NCBI GenBank assembly: GCA_021848545.1
Contig: JAJZUL010000010.1
Span: 27,652 to 91,651, forward strand
Origin: Pseudomonadota bacterium
GTDB taxonomy: Bacteria; Pseudomonadota; Alphaproteobacteria; Rhodospirillales; Magnetospirillaceae
Length of the DNA: 64,000 bases
Reading direction: 5' to 3'
Numbering within the stretch: the stretch's first letter is position 1; each line of letters begins with the position of its first letter. The notes under the pieces were generated by a model. The model had not been told where the DNA came from. It searched no databases and saw nothing but the letters and a program-made list of their open reading frames with translations. The translations under genes were made by a program, and so were the position numbers. This document shows, in pieces, positions 27,278 to 35,250 of this stretch.

Positions 27278-28218
27278 GCCGGTCCCGGGACCGCATCGTC
27301 ATCCCGGAATTCATGGATGACGGGGCGGTCGGCAGTCTGCGGCAGCGTTTCGACGTCGATTACGATCCGGCCCTGGTGGATGACCGGCCCGCTCTGCTGG
27401 CCCGTCTGGGAACGGCCCGCGCCCTGATCGTGCGCAACCGCACCCGGGTCGATGCCGAACTGCTGGTGGCCGGACCGAACCTGAAAGCGGTCGGCCGCCT
27501 CGGCGTGGGGTTGGACAATATCGACCTGGACGCCTGCCGGGCGCAGGGGGTGGCGGTGGCGCCGGCGACCGGGGCCAACGCCCTGGCGGTGGCCGAATAC
27601 GTCATCGCCACGACCATGGTGCTGCTGCGCGGCGCCTATCTGTCCAGTGCCGCGATGGCCGCCGGCGGCTGGCCGCGCTCAGCCCTGGGCCAAGGCCGCG
27701 AAAGCGCGGGCAAGGTGCTGGGGCTGATCGGTTTCGGCGGCATCGGCCGCGTCACCGCGGGGCTGGCCAGGGCGCTGTCCATGCGGGTCATCGCCTGCGA
27801 CGGCATGGTGGCCGCCGACGACCCTGTCTGGACCGAGGCCGGGGTGGCCCGCCGCGATCTCGACGGGGTGCTGGCCGAGGCCGATTGCGTCAGCCTGCAT
27901 GTGCCGCTGACGCCCGAGACGCGCGGCATGATCGACCGGACCCGTCTGGAGCGGATGAAACCCGGCGCGGTGCTGATCAATACCGCCCGCGGCGGCATCG
28001 TCGACGAGGCGGCTTTGGCCGACGCTTTGCGCGGCGGCCGTCTGGCGGGGGCGGCGCTGGACGTGTTCGACACCGAACCTTTGCCCGCCGGCTCCTGCCT
28101 GGAGGGCGTTCCCAATCTCATCCTGACGCCGCACATCGGCGGGGTCACCCGCGAATCCAACGTGCGGGTCAGTACCCTGGTCGCCGACAAGGTCGCGACG
28201 CTGCTTGCCACGGGTTGA
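27274..28218 (+). CDS. slcC: D-isomer-type 2-hydroxyacid dehydrogenase, probable (S)-sulfolactate dehydrogenase SlcC
   Basis: This 314-residue protein is of the D-2-hydroxyacid/phosphoglycerate dehydrogenase family. It has the NAD-binding GFGGIGRV (about residues 151-158), the catalytic arginine segment INTARGGIVDE, and TPHIGGVTRESN containing the catalytic histidine. In known sulfolactate pathways, SlcC oxidises (S)-sulfolactate to sulfopyruvate, while ComC reduces sulfopyruvate to the (R)-isomer for SuyAB. Coupling to the importer and to a ComC-type gene supports this role. It lacks the C-terminal ACT extension found in serA, so it is not a second serine enzyme. Confidence 0.75.
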   Translation: MSRSRDRIVIPEFMDDGAVGSLRQRFDVDYDPALVDDRPALLARLGTARALIVRNRTRVDAELLVAGPNLKAVGRLGVGLDNIDLDACRAQGVAVAPATGANALAVAEYVIATTMVLLRGAYLSSAAMAAGGWPRSALGQGRESAGKVLGLIGFGGIGRVTAGLARALSMRVIACDGMVAADDPVWTEAGVARRDLDGVLAEADCVSLHVPLTPETRGMIDRTRLERMKPGAVLINTARGGIVDEAALADALRGGRLAGAALDVFDTEPLPAGSCLEGVPNLILTPHIGGVTRESNVRVSTLVADKVATLLATG

Positions 28219-28223
28219 CCGAC

Positions 28224-29225
28224 ATGCCGAGAATCTCTTTGGATGACTTGACCGTTCTGGCCGAAAACGCCCTTGCCCGCGCCGGCGCCAGCGCCGAATC
28301 CGCCGCCGTCACCGCCCGCGCCCTGGTGGCGGCCGAGGCGCAAGGATTGGCCTCCCACGGCATGTCGCGCGTGCCCCAATACGCCGCCCACCTGCGCAAC
28401 GGCCGGGTCGAGGGCGGCGCCGTGCCGCGCATCGTCCATGAACGGGCGGCCGCCTGTCTGGTGGATGCCGGCGAAGGTCTGGCCTTTCCCGCCTGCGCCC
28501 TGGCGGTGACCGAGGCCATCGGCCGCGCCCGCCAATGCGGCGTCGCCTTTGTCGGCGTCACCCGCAGCCATCATTTCGGCGTCGCCGCCGACCATCTGGC
28601 CCCGGTCGCCGCCGCCGGCATGGTCGGGCTGGCCTTCGGCAATTCCCCGGCGGCGATGCCCGCCTGGGGCGGCAGGCGGGCCTTGTTCGGCACCAATCCC
28701 ATCGCCGCGGTGTTTCCCCGCCGCAGCGAGCCGCCCCTGGCCATCGACCTGTCCCTGTCCGAGGTGGCCCGCGGCAAGCTGATGGTCGCCGCCCGCGAAG
28801 GCAAATCCATTCCCGAGGGCTGGGCGCTGGACAAGGACGGCAACCCCACCACCGATCCCAAGGCCGGGCTGGAAGGCTCGATGCTGCCGGTGGGCGGGGT
28901 CAAGGGCGCCATGCTGGCGCTGATCGTCGAATTGCTGTCCTGCGCCCTGACCGGCGCCGCCTTCGGCTTCGAGGCCGATTCCTTCTTCACCGAGGCCGGC
29001 AACCGCCCGCGCATCGGCCAGGCCTTCCTGGTGGTCGATCCCGGTTCCCTGGCCGGATCGGACACCTTTTACGACCGCATGGAAGTCCTGATCGCCGCCA
29101 TGACCCAGGACCCGGAGGTCCGCCTGCCCGGCCTGCGCCGCCTGGATATCGCCAAAAAGGCGGCCAAGGAGGGCGTCGAGGTGCCGGCGGCGCTGCTGGA
29201 TCAGCTCAAAGGTCTGGCGGCATAG
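28224..29225 (+). CDS. comC: Ldh2/malate-type dehydrogenase, probable (R)-sulfolactate dehydrogenase ComC
   Basis: This 333-residue protein belongs to the LDH2/MDH2 family that includes ComC of coenzyme M biosynthesis: EAQGLASHGMSRVPQY at the start, VTRSHHFGVAADHLAP with the catalytic histidine, FGTNPIAAVFPR for the nucleotide, and VGGVKGAMLALIVELLS. ComC reduces sulfopyruvate to (R)-sulfolactate in bacterial sulfolactate degradation. It starts 5 bases after slcC and is the last gene of the operon; the KAP NTPase gene converges only 4 bases later. Ureidoglycolate, malate and other hydroxyacid dehydrogenases share this fold, so substrate rests on context. Confidence 0.75.
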   Translation: MPRISLDDLTVLAENALARAGASAESAAVTARALVAAEAQGLASHGMSRVPQYAAHLRNGRVEGGAVPRIVHERAAACLVDAGEGLAFPACALAVTEAIGRARQCGVAFVGVTRSHHFGVAADHLAPVAAAGMVGLAFGNSPAAMPAWGGRRALFGTNPIAAVFPRRSEPPLAIDLSLSEVARGKLMVAAREGKSIPEGWALDKDGNPTTDPKAGLEGSMLPVGGVKGAMLALIVELLSCALTGAAFGFEADSFFTEAGNRPRIGQAFLVVDPGSLAGSDTFYDRMEVLIAAMTQDPEVRLPGLRRLDIAKKAAKEGVEVPAALLDQLKGLAA

Positions 29226-29229
29226 CTCC

Positions 29230-30591
29230 TCAGTTATCAGCCATGCTGAAATCATCCATCATCGTGGTTCCCCACGGAAGTAGTTCAAGTCGATTATAAG
29301 ATACATAGCCAAATGCCCTGTATAAATCGCCAATAACTTCATCCGTCATTTCCGGGTCTGTAAAGAAACGCCAAAATTTTGTGAACCACTCTCTAGTATC
29401 TTCTGGCCAATCACGGAATTTAAAGAACTCTTGTGCGTCGTCCCAGGACAAAATTCCCGCCCGAGCCTTTTCATATAAACCGGAGTTAATTTGCCGGATT
29501 ACTGCTAAGCCAACGATCAAGGGGGCGGATTTTATGCCGTCTTTTCCACTGGCCGCAACGCTCAACGCGATATGGGTTGCCACCCGCTCCATGCTCCGAA
29601 ATGATAATCGATGAATATTGGCAATGGTTACCATCGCATGCCGTATATTTTCGGTTTCTCTATCGCTTACGTTTAAGTCCAGTTTTTTGAAGAGATGTGT
29701 AGCGTACAGACTTTTCTGGCTGGCGTAGCCCTCGCGTTCACGCGGTAAAACGATCCTGAGATCGTAAAATTTTTCGAGATAGAGATGCGCGTCTGTGTCT
29801 TGGCCGTAGGCTCCGCAAACCGCCGCCTTAAGCTGTTCGAGGTTGGTGACCAGAACGAAGGTCACGCCTGGAACGGAAAACAGATGCTTGATGCGTTCGA
29901 GCAGGGCGAGGGCAAACGGTGGGCGGCAACGGTCCAGCTCATCGATGATAAAGACCAGCGGCGATGCCTTGCTGTCACTCTGCGATTCAGGGGGCATGCC
30001 GATGTCGGCGGCTAACTTGGCGAGACAGTCTCGAAAGGCGTCGAGGACCTGACGTTCATCTCGCGTCGTCCGCAAATAGTCCTCGACTGCGCGCTCCGCC
30101 GCATTGGCTGCTTCGTCGGCCAGGACTTTCGCCACATCCGCAGCCCCATCCATGATTTCCTCGCCGTGAAAGAGGCCCATGGTTCCGATCCGGATCGCTA
30201 TTTTGGCGGCCATGGGCATCAGTGCAACCGCTACTTTCTTTGCCTTTTCGCTGAAATTTTCAATTGGCGAATCATGCTGGTCCAGACGCTGTCGTGCGAC
30301 CTTGACGATCTCGGCGGCCAAGGCCACGAACGCATCCTCGTGATGATCGTTGGCGAAGGCATCGAATTCGATCACGGCCGCGCCGCGCTGCCGGAGAAGC
30401 CCGGCCCATTGGCGCATGAAAATCGATTTGCCGCTCCCCCACGGGCCTTCCAACAAAAGGGTCAGAGGCTGGTCGATATTCTGGACGAGGTTGGCGAATC
30501 GCCTCCCAAACGCTTCATAGCCAAAGATATCAGTTTCCGGCTTAAAGCCATCGTCGGGCCTGATGTCGGGTGCGCTGGGGGTGAGCCTCAT
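29230..30591 (-). CDS. KAP family P-loop NTPase
   Basis: This 453-residue protein starts with a short leader, then FGYEAFGRRFANLVQNI and Walker A GPWGSGKS (about residues 52-59); Walker B is FIIDELDRC (about 213-221), followed by FALALLERIKHLF. This is the KAP (Kidins220/PifA) family, to which the phage-excluding PifA belongs. Unlike membrane KAPs, it shows only one weak hydrophobic patch (ALMPMAAKIAIRIG). The 3' half is clearly less GC-rich than neighbouring genes, which suggests transfer. It lies between the sulfolactate operon and higBA. A GTG 45 bases further upstream is an alternative start. Confidence 0.85.
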   Translation of the reverse strand: MRLTPSAPDIRPDDGFKPETDIFGYEAFGRRFANLVQNIDQPLTLLLEGPWGSGKSIFMRQWAGLLRQRGAAVIEFDAFANDHHEDAFVALAAEIVKVARQRLDQHDSPIENFSEKAKKVAVALMPMAAKIAIRIGTMGLFHGEEIMDGAADVAKVLADEAANAAERAVEDYLRTTRDERQVLDAFRDCLAKLAADIGMPPESQSDSKASPLVFIIDELDRCRPPFALALLERIKHLFSVPGVTFVLVTNLEQLKAAVCGAYGQDTDAHLYLEKFYDLRIVLPREREGYASQKSLYATHLFKKLDLNVSDRETENIRHAMVTIANIHRLSFRSMERVATHIALSVAASGKDGIKSAPLIVGLAVIRQINSGLYEKARAGILSWDDAQEFFKFRDWPEDTREWFTKFWRFFTDPEMTDEVIGDLYRAFGYVSYNRLELLPWGTTMMDDFSMADN

Positions 30592-30841
30592 GGGGTGCTT
30601 TCTATAAGTTGAAAGAAGCCATGGTATGGGCGTCACCTATGGCGAACAAGTGCGCTGAAAAATGGTGGTCTGGAGATTGGTGCCTGACGGTGCCATGTGC
30701 GCCCTCTAACGAACCTATCGAGAAATGGGAATGGCGATAGTTCGACAAGGGGGCGGGAGGACCGTGCCTATTCTTCGTGTCGTGGCCAGATGGTCCCCGC
30801 TCAGGAGTGTGCGGCTCAAGTTAAACAACTTTTGGGCGGCA

Positions 30842-31135
30842 TTACGCCGCTCTCGGTTCTATGCCGGTCAGCTCGTCCTCGATCTCGCGGCGGCGCTCCA
30901 ACAGGTCGTAATCCGCCTGCAATCCGAGGAAGAAGCCCGCCGACATCCCGAAATAGCGCGCAAGGCGCAGATCGGTGTCGGCGGTCATGGCCCGCTTGCC
31001 CAGGACGATCTCGTTGATCCGGCGCGGCGGCACATGCACGGCCCTGGCGAGAGCATTCTGGCTGATATCCATGGGCTTGAGGAATTCCTCCAGCAGGATT
31101 TCACCGGGATGGGGATTCGGCAAAAGCTCAGTCAT
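30842..31135 (-). CDS. higA: HigA-type antitoxin, XRE family
   Basis: This 97-residue protein begins PNPHPGEILLEEFLKPM, the standard HigA/VapI-type opening, then has the helix-turn-helix ISQNALARAVHVPPRRINEI and VLGKRAMTADTDLRLARYFG. HigA binds the upstream toxin and the operon operator. Here the toxin gene comes first and overlaps the antitoxin start by 8 bases, the HigBA order. The ATG at 31135 is chosen since the family starts at this point. It would repress from the paired palindromes at 31419-31456. Confidence 0.93.
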   Translation of the reverse strand: MTELLPNPHPGEILLEEFLKPMDISQNALARAVHVPPRRINEIVLGKRAMTADTDLRLARYFGMSAGFFLGLQADYDLLERRREIEDELTGIEPRAA

Positions 31136-31412
31136 GGTAGTCGAGGATTTCGACATCGCCCGGCCCTCCATCTCGCCAGTGAAAACAGATGCGCCATTGG
31201 TCGTTGATTCGAATGCTGTGCCGCCCCTGGCGCGACCCCTTGAGAGGCTCCAGCCGATTGCCGGGGGGCACGCGCAAATCCTGCAAGACACGCGCCTGAT
31301 TGAGCATGCGCAATTTCCGCAACGCCACCGATTGAATGTCCGGCGGCAGCTTTCGGCTTTGCCGTCCCGACCAGATCAGTTCCGTTTCAGGATCGGCGAA
31401 GCTCTGAATCAT
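31128..31412 (-). CDS. higB: HigB-type RelE-fold mRNA interferase toxin
   Basis: This 94-residue protein is a HigB/RelE-superfamily toxin: MIQSFADPETELIW at the start, KLRMLNQARVLQDLRVPPGNRLEPL, then GRHSIRINDQWRICFHW, with the catalytic basic/aromatic residues in place, and a terminal histidine/aspartate (DYHD). Members cleave mRNA on the ribosome. It is the first gene of the pair. No Shine-Dalgarno is visible upstream; the ATG lies only 7 bases from a palindromic operator in a very AT-rich tract, which suggests weak or leaderless translation. Confidence 0.93.
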   Translation of the reverse strand: MIQSFADPETELIWSGRQSRKLPPDIQSVALRKLRMLNQARVLQDLRVPPGNRLEPLKGSRQGRHSIRINDQWRICFHWRDGGPGDVEILDYHD

Positions 31413-31418
31413 GAAAAA

Positions 31419-31456
31419 ATATAACGCGATGCGTTATATAACGCAATACGTTATAT
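31419..31456 (-). promoter_or_regulatory. Two overlapping palindromic operators upstream of higBA
   Basis: Two 21 bp dyads share four bases: 31419-31439 with arms ATATAACGC and GCGTTATAT, and 31436-31456 with arms ATATAACG and CGTTATAT. They fill the space directly before the higB start codon, as expected for autorepression by HigA. Confidence 0.75.
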
Positions 31457-31567
31457 GTGCCAAAGTTCATTCTCGGAGATTCCGCCACGGCGGATTGAGG
31501 CCGCCTGGCACCATAGGACACGAGGTCGACGCATTCGCGTCGCCCTCGTGTCTGAAGCGTCACGCTC

Positions 31568-32023
31568 TTATCGCGCGGGCGGGGGTGGCCGTCGTGTTTT
31601 GAATCCCGGCACCTGATTGCCCTTGGCATACATGCACTGGGCGTAGGCGTTGTTGTATTGCGTCTGAATGGAGGTCTGGGTCTTGCTGGAGGTCACCGCT
31701 CCGAGCCCGGTTCCGGCGGTCGCGCCGCCGGCGGCGCCGATGGCGGCGCCGGTTCCGCCCTGGCCGATGGCGGCGCCGAGGCCGGCGCCCAGGACGGTGC
31801 CGATAAGAGCGGTTCCGGCGGTCTTCTCATTGGCTTTTTGGGCCTGTCCGGCCACCTGGTCGGCCGCGTATTGCTTGCAGGTTTCCTGATCCCGCTGGAA
31901 GACGCTGAACGATTTTCCCGGTGCCGGCATGACCTGGATGGTCGGCCCCATCGGCGTCGAGGCGCAGGCCGACAGCAGGACCGCGACGGAGATTGCGGCC
32001 AAGCCCGTTTTCAAGTGATTCAT
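31568..32023 (-). CDS. Glycine-zipper outer membrane lipoprotein
   Basis: This 151-residue protein has a lipoprotein signal with lipobox L17-S-A-C20 and a central stretch of small residues (GTVLGAGLGAAIGQGGTGAA, continuing as AIGAAGGATAGTG) typical of YMGG/glycine-zipper envelope lipoproteins. The first mature part holds a CKQYAADQV segment, and the tail has YNNAYAQCMYAKGNQVPGF, a pattern common in these proteins. The ATG is preceded by AAGGAG. It stands alone between higBA and the tauE gene. Its role is unknown; envelope integrity is a reasonable guess. Confidence 0.88.
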   Translation of the reverse strand: MNHLKTGLAAISVAVLLSACASTPMGPTIQVMPAPGKSFSVFQRDQETCKQYAADQVAGQAQKANEKTAGTALIGTVLGAGLGAAIGQGGTGAAIGAAGGATAGTGLGAVTSSKTQTSIQTQYNNAYAQCMYAKGNQVPGFKTRRPPPPAR

Positions 32024-32162
32024 GGCTTAACTCCTTACCCCGGATGTTTACGCGGCCATGGCCGCGACCGTTGTTCCATGACTAAGGTCGTGGCCATTCT
32101 ACCATAAATATGCCAAAAGAATTATAAATATGGCTATCGGGATAAGACGGCTGACTCCGTCC

Positions 32163-32903
32163 CTACAGGTTGCGCCACAGCAGATTGAGGCCGCTGAGCA
32201 CCAGTACCGCCCACACCGCCTGGATCACCCGGTTCGCCGGCAGGCGGTGGTGCAGGCGGCTGCCGACGAACAGGCCGCCCATGGCGAAGGGCAGCAGGAA
32301 CGCCGCCAGGGGCAGAACGACGGGCTGGTGATAAAGGCCGACGGCGCTGAACAATCCCAGCCGGATCACGCCGCTGGCGAATATCAGGGTGCTGGCGGTG
32401 GCGCGCAGAATGCGGGGGTCCTGGATGCGCCGGGTCAGGTAGATGACGTAAAGCGGGCCGCCGGTGCCGAACAGGGCGCCGAACACGCCGCCGGCCAGGG
32501 CCAACGGCGCCGCCCACCGGCTGGAAATGGTTTGCTTGCGGCGGGGCAGCAGCAGGCTCCAGCCCACATAGGCCAGCACGAACGATCCCAGGGTCAAAAG
32601 CAGCGGGCGCTGGGGCAGGCCCACCAGCAGGGTCACGCCGGCCACCATGCCGATCAGCATGAAGGGCACGATGCGGACGATTTCGGCGCGGGCCAGGATG
32701 TTGCGGTTGCGCAATCCCACCAACAGGCCCGCCAGCAGGTCGAAGACCAGCATGGTGGGCACCACCGCGCGCAGGGGCAGAAACAGGGTCAGCACCGGTA
32801 CCGCCACCACCGACGCGCCGAAGCCGGTCATGCCGTAGATGACATAGGCCGAGGCGACGGTCAGGGCGGCGGGCGTGAGAATCGCGGCGGAGGGCAGGGC
32901 CAT
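32163..32903 (-). CDS. TauE/SafE family membrane exporter
   Basis: This 246-residue protein has about eight hydrophobic helices and the two-repeat layout of the TauE/SafE (DUF81) family: YGMTGFGASVVAVPVLTLFL in the first half and GGVFGALFGTGGPLYVIYL in the second. Family members export sulfite or sulfoacetate, or organic anions. It is the last gene of the Frd/fumarase operon, 7 bases after the flavoprotein gene. In that setting a dicarboxylate-like anion is as likely a substrate as sulfite, though the sulfolactate operon 3 kb away would need a sulfite outlet. Confidence 0.88.
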   Translation of the reverse strand: MALPSAAILTPAALTVASAYVIYGMTGFGASVVAVPVLTLFLPLRAVVPTMLVFDLLAGLLVGLRNRNILARAEIVRIVPFMLIGMVAGVTLLVGLPQRPLLLTLGSFVLAYVGWSLLLPRRKQTISSRWAAPLALAGGVFGALFGTGGPLYVIYLTRRIQDPRILRATASTLIFASGVIRLGLFSAVGLYHQPVVLPLAAFLLPFAMGGLFVGSRLHHRLPANRVIQAVWAVLVLSGLNLLWRNL

Positions 32904-32910
32904 CGCCGCG

Positions 32911-34641
32911 TCAGTCGGCGGTTTCGTCCAGCAGGGTCTGGCCCTGCCGGACGCGGGTGAAGGAAACGGGCCGGTGGTCCACGGCGATTCCGTCGCCGTC
33001 GCGGCGCACGACGGTATGGGTCGATGTTTCCAGATCGCCGGCTTCGGGGTGGTCCTCGCGGAAATGGGCGCCGCGGGAATTCTCGCGGGCCAGGGCCGAG
33101 GCGGTGATGACGCGGGCGACGTCGATCAGGCTGTCGAGATTGAGCCAGTCGTGCCAGGCGAGATTATAGGCGGGGTCGTCGGCGCCGACGCCGATGGCCG
33201 CCAGTTCGGCCTTGAGCCCGCTCAGGCGCTGGGCGGCGCGGGTAAGACCGCCCTCGGTGCGCAGGATGCCCACATCCTCCCACATGCAGGTGTACAGCGC
33301 CTCGCGCACGCCCTCCAATCCGCCGGCGGGCCGCGCGCGGGGGGCTTCGCAGCGCGCGATGGCCGCGTCGATGGCGGCCGCGTCGGGTTCGCGCCAGCCG
33401 GGATTGCGCGCCACCCAGGCGGCCATGCTGTCGCCGGCGATGCCGCCGAACACTGTGGAATTGGCGACGCCGTTGCCGCCCAGGCGGTTGGCGCCGTGCA
33501 CGCCGCCGGTATCCTCGCCGGCGGCGAACAGGCCGGTCAGGGCGGTGGTGCAATCGGGGGCGAAGATCAGCCCCCCCATCATGTAATGGGCGGTCGGCAC
33601 CACCTCGACCCGGCCGCCGGCCAGATCGAAGCCGCAATCGGCGCAGCGTTCGACCATGCCCTTGAACTGGCGGCGGACCGTGTCGGGGCCGAGATGGCTC
33701 ATCTGGATATGGACCCCGCCGGCGGGCGTGGCGCGGCCGGCGCGGATTTCGTTGAAGATGCCCCGCGACACCACGTCGCGGGTGGCGCGCTCTCCGCGCG
33801 GATCGTAGCGTTCCATGAAACGCTCGCCGGCGCCGTTCAGCAGCCAGCCGCCGGCGCCGCGCAGACCTTCCTCCAGGACGGTGCCGGTCATGCGGGTATG
33901 GGCGCCGGCCAGCAGGCCGGTGGGATGGAACTGCACCATCTCCATGTCGCGCAGGGACAGATCGGCCCGAAGCGCCATGGCCAGCCCGTCGCAGCTTTTG
34001 TCGCCCGACGGGGTGTGGAAGCGGTACATGGTCGGCCCGCCGCCGGTGGCCAGCAGCACCGCGCGCGCGCGCACGAACAGATAATCGCCGCTGCGGATGT
34101 CGATCAGCAGCACCCCGGCCAGACCCGACCCGTCAGGGGTGCGGATCAGGTCCACCGCGCGATGTTCCTCCAGCCGGTCGATGCCGCGCGCCCACACCTG
34201 TTCGGACAGGCGGTTGATGATCTCGATGCCGGTCAGATCGCCCTTATGGACGGTGCGGTCGAAGGTCTGGCCGGCGAAGGCCTTCTGGTGGACGGTGCCG
34301 TCGGGATTGCGGTCGAAGAAGCAGCCCAGTTCGTTTTCCAGCTCGTGGATGCGTTCCACCGCGCCGTTGACCAGGGTCCAGGCCAGATCCTGATCGACCA
34401 GCCATTTGCCGCCCTCGACCGTGTCCATGAAATGGCGTTCGATGGAATCGCCCTGGGCCAGGGCCACGTTGTAGCCGCCCTGGACCATGCGGGTGCAGCC
34501 GCATTTGCCCAGCAGTCCCTTGACCGCGACGGTGATCTTCAGGCGGGGATCGGCCTGATGGGCGTGCAGGGCCGCGAACAGCCCGGCGCCGCCGGAGCCC
34601 AATACCAGAATGTCGGTGGACAGCCGGCGGATGTCGGTCAC
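32911..34641 (-). CDS. FAD-dependent fumarate reductase/succinate dehydrogenase-like flavoprotein subunit
   Basis: This 576-residue FrdA/SdhA-family protein begins with the dinucleotide-binding ILVLGSGGAGLFAALHA. The catalytic set is present: MVQFHPTGL, RDVVSR, PTAHYMMGG and GANRLGGNGVAN. The histidine that holds FAD covalently in SdhA and FrdA is replaced by cysteine, in the segment GCTRMVQGGYNVAL (about residues 44-57). Noncovalent flavin favours reduction of fumarate-like substrates over succinate oxidation in mutated E. coli FrdA. The GTG start overlaps the fumarase beta stop (GTGA). Iron-sulfur and anchor subunits are in the same operon. L-aspartate oxidase is less likely, given those partners. 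Confidence 0.85.
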   Translation of the reverse strand: MTDIRRLSTDILVLGSGGAGLFAALHAHQADPRLKITVAVKGLLGKCGCTRMVQGGYNVALAQGDSIERHFMDTVEGGKWLVDQDLAWTLVNGAVERIHELENELGCFFDRNPDGTVHQKAFAGQTFDRTVHKGDLTGIEIINRLSEQVWARGIDRLEEHRAVDLIRTPDGSGLAGVLLIDIRSGDYLFVRARAVLLATGGGPTMYRFHTPSGDKSCDGLAMALRADLSLRDMEMVQFHPTGLLAGAHTRMTGTVLEEGLRGAGGWLLNGAGERFMERYDPRGERATRDVVSRGIFNEIRAGRATPAGGVHIQMSHLGPDTVRRQFKGMVERCADCGFDLAGGRVEVVPTAHYMMGGLIFAPDCTTALTGLFAAGEDTGGVHGANRLGGNGVANSTVFGGIAGDSMAAWVARNPGWREPDAAAIDAAIARCEAPRARPAGGLEGVREALYTCMWEDVGILRTEGGLTRAAQRLSGLKAELAAIGVGADDPAYNLAWHDWLNLDSLIDVARVITASALARENSRGAHFREDHPEAGDLETSTHTVVRRDGDGIAVDHRPVSFTRVRQGQTLLDETAD

Positions 34642-35248
34642 GATCCGACCCCGAGTTCGGCCAGAACCCGTTCGGCGCTGTCGCGCACATTCTTGCGAAC
34701 GCCGTCGTACAGGCTGGCGCCGTGGCTGTCCATGGCCACCAAAAGGGGGCCGAAATCGCGGATGCGGAACTTCCACAGGGATTCGGGGTTGAGATCGTCG
34801 AGATCGACATCCTCGATGGCATCGATCCAGGTGGTTTCCAGGGCGGCGGTGCCGCCGACGATGGCCAGATAGACGCCGCCGAATTCGCCGAAGGCGGCCA
34901 GGGAATCATCGCGCAGGCCGCCCTTGCCGACGATCATCCGCACCCCGTATTCGGCCATCAAGGGCCGGGTGAAGCGCTCCATGCGGTCCGAAGTGGTGGT
35001 GCCGATGCAGACCGGGCGTAGCCGGCGGGATGCTCGGCCGATTTCTCGACCTTGCGGACGTTGGGGGCGGTGTGAATCACCGCATGGCCGGCCAGATCGA
35101 AGCGGGTGGTGCGACCGCGATCGAACATGTGGATCTGGGTGGCGTCGCGGATGCCGAACAGGGTGCGCCGCAAGGTGACGGTATCGCCCGCCTTCAGCGC
35201 GCGTACCTGGTCTTCGTCGATGGGGGTGGAAAGGGTGTGATGGGTCAT
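34638..35248 (-). pseudogene. Class I fumarase (Fe-S hydro-lyase) beta subunit, frameshifted
   Basis: The first part, starting at 35248 (THHTLSTPIDEDQVRALKAG to HAVIHTAPNVRKV), and the second part (CIGTTTSDRMERFTRPL to ERVLAELGVGS, ending at 34638) together make one beta subunit of about 203 residues. They lie in different frames. The shift falls at about 35014-35017, where one G in the + strand run CCGGGCG would restore the reading ...GYAPVCIGTTTSDRM. Total length is 611 bases, one short of a whole number of codons. All else is well conserved, so this is either a recent inactivation or a base-calling error. The beta subunit supplies the swivelling half of the heterodimeric fumarase. Confidence 0.88.
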
Positions 35249-35250
35249 GG

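Noticed and set aside
31411..31602. Small plus-strand frame over the higBA promoter
   Set aside because: It consists of the operator palindromes read as codons, has no ribosome site and no similarity.
32875..34872. 665-residue plus-strand frame
   Set aside because: It is antisense to the Frd-like flavoprotein gene and has no recognisable motif.
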